Below, piece after piece: positions 60,297-64,000 of a stretch of 64,000 nt of DNA (its first letter is position 1; each line of letters begins with the position of its first letter). Origin of the DNA: Streptomyces sp. NBC_00878 (lineage in GTDB: Bacteria > Actinomycetota > Actinomycetes > Streptomycetales > Streptomycetaceae); the NCBI RefSeq assembly GCF_026341515.1, contig NZ_JAPEOK010000002.1, positions 62,001-126,000 of the forward strand, read 5' to 3'. The position numbers and the translations under genes are program-made. Below the pieces are notes generated by a model, which worked only from the letters and a program-made list of their open reading frames with translations, was not told where the DNA came from and did no database searches.

Positions 60297-61721
60297 TCAG
60301 CCTCCTTGAGCGCTGTGGAAAGAGTGGAAGGACGGGACCGGCTTCTGTGGACCGGTGCCGGAGGGAGCGGGGGCGGCGCGCTCGGCGAGACGGGCGATCG
60401 CCGCCATCGGCACGGGCAGCCAGTCGGGCCGGTGCCGAGCCTCGTACAGCACCTCGTACACGGCCCGGTCCGTCTCGTACGCGCGCAGCAGCTCGGGCTC
60501 GGCGCGCGGGTCCCAGCGTGCCTGGGCGGTGTACCCGGCGCAGTACGCGTCCCGGCAGCGCCGTGCCCACTCCGGACGCCACGGGCGACGGCTGCGGGCG
60601 GCGTAGTCGAAGGAACGGAGCATGCCCGCGACATCGCGTACGGGGGGCTGGGGATGCCGACGTTCGTCGATCGGGCGGGCCGGTTCGCCCTCGAAGTCGA
60701 TGACGAACCACCGTTCCCCGGCCCTCAGTATCTGACCGAGGTGGAGATCGCCGTGGATCCGCTGCGCCGGACGGCCCGAGTCGAGGACGGCGAGCGCGTC
60801 GAAGGCGCCCCGCAGCCCGGCCACGTACGGCAGGAGATCCGGTACCGACCGGCTCGTGGCGTCCAGCCGCTCGTTCATCGAAGCGGCGAGCCGTCTGCTC
60901 CGGCGTCCGATCGGGGCCCCGAGGGCGAACGCGTCGGCCAGCGCCAGGTGCACCTCGGCCGTCGCCCGCCCCAGTTCGTACGCCTCGCCGGTGAAGTCCC
61001 TTCCCGCGGCCAGTGATTCAAGTGCCAGGGTCCATCCGTCGGCGGCATCGGGCAGGAAGGGCTGCAGCACGCCCAGCGTCGCCACCTGCGGCTGCGAGGT
61101 CCTGAACCACGCCACCGGGGTCGGCACACGCGTGCAGCCCCGCCGGGCCAGCGCCCAGGGCACTTCGAGATCCGGGTTGATGCCGGGCTGGACACGCCGG
61201 AAGATCTTCAGGATGTACGAATCCCCGTACACCAGTGAGGAGTTGGACTGCTCCGCGTCGAGGAGGCGCGGGGTGAGACCGGCGGGAATCGTCACCTGCG
61301 CCTCGCGCTCGAACCGCAGTGGGCCCACCGTGCCCGAAGTGCGCAGCCGCTCCAGGAGCAGATCCGCCGACCGGGGTTCCTGAAGGGCGTCGTACACCAT
61401 CATTCCCGCCAGCGGTCCCTCGCTCGCCCGGCCGATACGGGCGTGGGCCAGCCGGGGCGGCAGGACCTCCCGGACGCCAAGAAGCAACTGGTAGCAGTCC
61501 CCGGGCAGTTGAGCGGCGGTGTCGTGCCGCGTACTGACGAGAAGATGCAGGCATCCCGGATGCAGCTCGGTCACCGACAGCAGAGCCAGGTCCGTGACCC
61601 GCCGGCCCTTGCCCGCGAACCAGCGCTGCTCCGGCAACCACGTCCGCAGCAGGCCCGCGAGCGACGTCAGCAGAAGAGCTGGACTGTGGCTGCTGGGGCG
61701 GGGTGATACGACCTTGCGCAT
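60297..61721 (-). CDS. mak: Maltokinase
   Basis: This 474-residue kinase (Pep2/Mak) turns maltose and ATP into maltose-1-phosphate, the donor for GlgE. The catalytic motif is [20 protein letters not shown], followed by [20 protein letters not shown] and [20 protein letters not shown]. The N-terminal [17 protein letters not shown] is the hallmark of the family. The start has GAAAGGACGG upstream and lies 14 bp after treS. It is a separate gene, not fused to TreS. Confidence 0.95.
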   Translation of the reverse strand: MRKVVSPRPSSHSPALLLTSLAGLLRTWLPEQRWFAGKGRRVTDLALLSVTELHPGCLHLLVSTRHDTAAQLPGDCYQLLLGVREVLPPRLAHARIGRASEGPLAGMMVYDALQEPRSADLLLERLRTSGTVGPLRFEREAQVTIPAGLTPRLLDAEQSNSSLVYGDSYILKIFRRVQPGINPDLEVPWALARRGCTRVPTPVAWFRTSQPQVATLGVLQPFLPDAADGWTLALESLAAGRDFTGEAYELGRATAEVHLALADAFALGAPIGRRSRRLAASMNERLDATSRSVPDLLPYVAGLRGAFDALAVLDSGRPAQRIHGDLHLGQILRAGERWFVIDFEGEPARPIDERRHPQPPVRDVAGMLRSFDYAARSRRPWRPEWARRCRDAYCAGYTAQARWDPRAEPELLRAYETDRAVYEVLYEARHRPDWLPVPMAAIARLAERAAPAPSGTGPQKPVPSFHSFHSAQGG

Positions 61722-61735
61722 GGCGACCCGTCCTT

Positions 61736-63462
<1,727 letters not shown>

Positions 63463-63466
<4 letters not shown>

Positions 63467-64000
63467 GGTGTGGGTGACCCTCCGGTTGGCGGTGAGGACG
63501 GTCGCAGGACGGTCAGTACGTGCGCGGCTCGGTGGCCGGGCTCAAGGCGTACGTAGTTGGTCCTGCCCCAGTGGTAGGTCTCGCCGGTGAGCTCGTCGCG
63601 CACCGGCATCGACTCGTGCCAGTCGAGGCCGAGCCGTGGCATGTCCAACGAGACCGTGGCCTCCTGGGTGTGGTGAGGGTCGAGGTTCACGACCACCAGA
63701 ACCGTGTCGGACTCGGTGTGCTTGCTGTACGCGATCACCGCGTCGTTGTCGGCGTCGTGGAAGTGGAGATTCCTGAGCCGGCGCAGTGCGCTGTGCTGCC
63801 GTCTGATCCGGTTCAGGGAACCGATGAGAGGCGCGATGGAGCGTCGGTCACGCTCGGCCGACTCCCAGTCCCGGGGCCGCAGTTGATATTTCTCCGAGTC
63901 GAGATAGTCTTCACCGCCCGCCCTGAACGGGGTGTTCTCGCACAGCTCGTATCCGGCGTACATTCCCCAGGAAGGGGAGAGCGTCGCCGCCAGAACGGCC
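63463..64000 (-). CDS. glgE: Maltosyltransferase GlgE, C-terminal part (5' end outside the window)
   Basis: This is the C-terminal 178 or so residues of alpha-1,4-glucan:maltose-1-phosphate maltosyltransferase. It includes the end of the barrel ([20 protein letters not shown]), [20 protein letters not shown] and the beta-sandwich domain ([20 protein letters not shown]). The frame is open to the edge. GlgE extends alpha-glucan by maltose units from maltose-1-phosphate. It is the first gene of the operon within the window and is coupled to treS. Confidence 0.95.

Overview
The window looks like part of a Streptomyces chromosome, probably from an arm or another accessory-rich stretch. The GC content is very high, codons almost always end in G or C, GTG starts and ATGA/GTGA stop-start overlaps are common, and many families are typical of the genus: a clpP operon next to a popR-like gene, DUF6230/DUF6114, a SigB-type sigma factor, ANTAR, ROK and PucR regulators, and the GlgE alpha-glucan pathway. 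No rRNA, tRNA, CRISPR array, origin or intact insertion sequence was seen.

Layout. 0-1.1 kb: the end of a ClpP-type subunit converging on a popR-like activator. 1.1-9.1 kb: housekeeping and accessory genes (cation diffusion facilitator, TerD-CAP-CAP protein, aldo/keto reductase, beta-lactamase-fold hydrolase, DUF1232, FAD monooxygenase), with a truncated tetR/dehydrogenase pair in the middle. 9.2-14.5 kb: a secreted propeller-amidohydrolase and an orphan sugar-binding lipoprotein. 14.5-17.1 kb: a secreted protein and the DUF6230-DUF6114 pair. 17.1-22.5 kb: an AlkB-like oxygenase and a PucR regulator divergent from a sodium:solute symporter and a class II aldolase. 22.5-24.5 kb: a stress locus (SigB-type sigma factor, ANTAR protein, CsbD). 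24.5-31.3 kb: two Lrp/AsnC regulators with an esterase, a PhzF protein, a methionine gamma-lyase-like enzyme and an amidohydrolase.

31.4-40.1 kb is a sugar-acid catabolic island. On one strand are an Nramp-like carrier, a 2-hydroxyacid dehydrogenase, an HpaI-type aldolase, an aldo/keto reductase and two small coupled ORFs. On the other are a DUF1537 kinase, PdxA2 and a DeoR regulator. The expected chemistry is phosphorylation of a four-carbon acid sugar, then oxidation and decarboxylation to dihydroxyacetone phosphate. 40.3-48.9 kb: a molybdenum-cofactor-sulfurase-like enzyme, then a ROK regulator with three secreted glycan-active enzymes (GH27-CBM35, GH95, GDSL). 49-58 kb: a universal stress protein, a DUF4032 kinase-like protein, a LysG/LysE-type pair, an EamA exporter with its TetR regulator and a striking operator, and an MFS exporter next to a tetR gene cut down beside an IS630-type remnant. 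58-64 kb: the GlgE operon (glgE-treS-mak-glgB, minus strand), which converts trehalose to maltose, maltose-1-phosphate and branched alpha-glucan.

The most unusual signals are these: seven short tandem-repeat tracts of unrelated sequence that sit on or just after stop codons; an EamA/TetR operator with 22-bp perfect arms; a nested palindrome that exactly fills the gap between two convergent stop codons; a ClpP that appears to lack its catalytic histidine; a TerD-CAP-CAP fusion; an Nramp-like carrier without the metal-site motifs in a sugar-acid operon; and two small genes tied to that operon by 4-bp start/stop overlaps.
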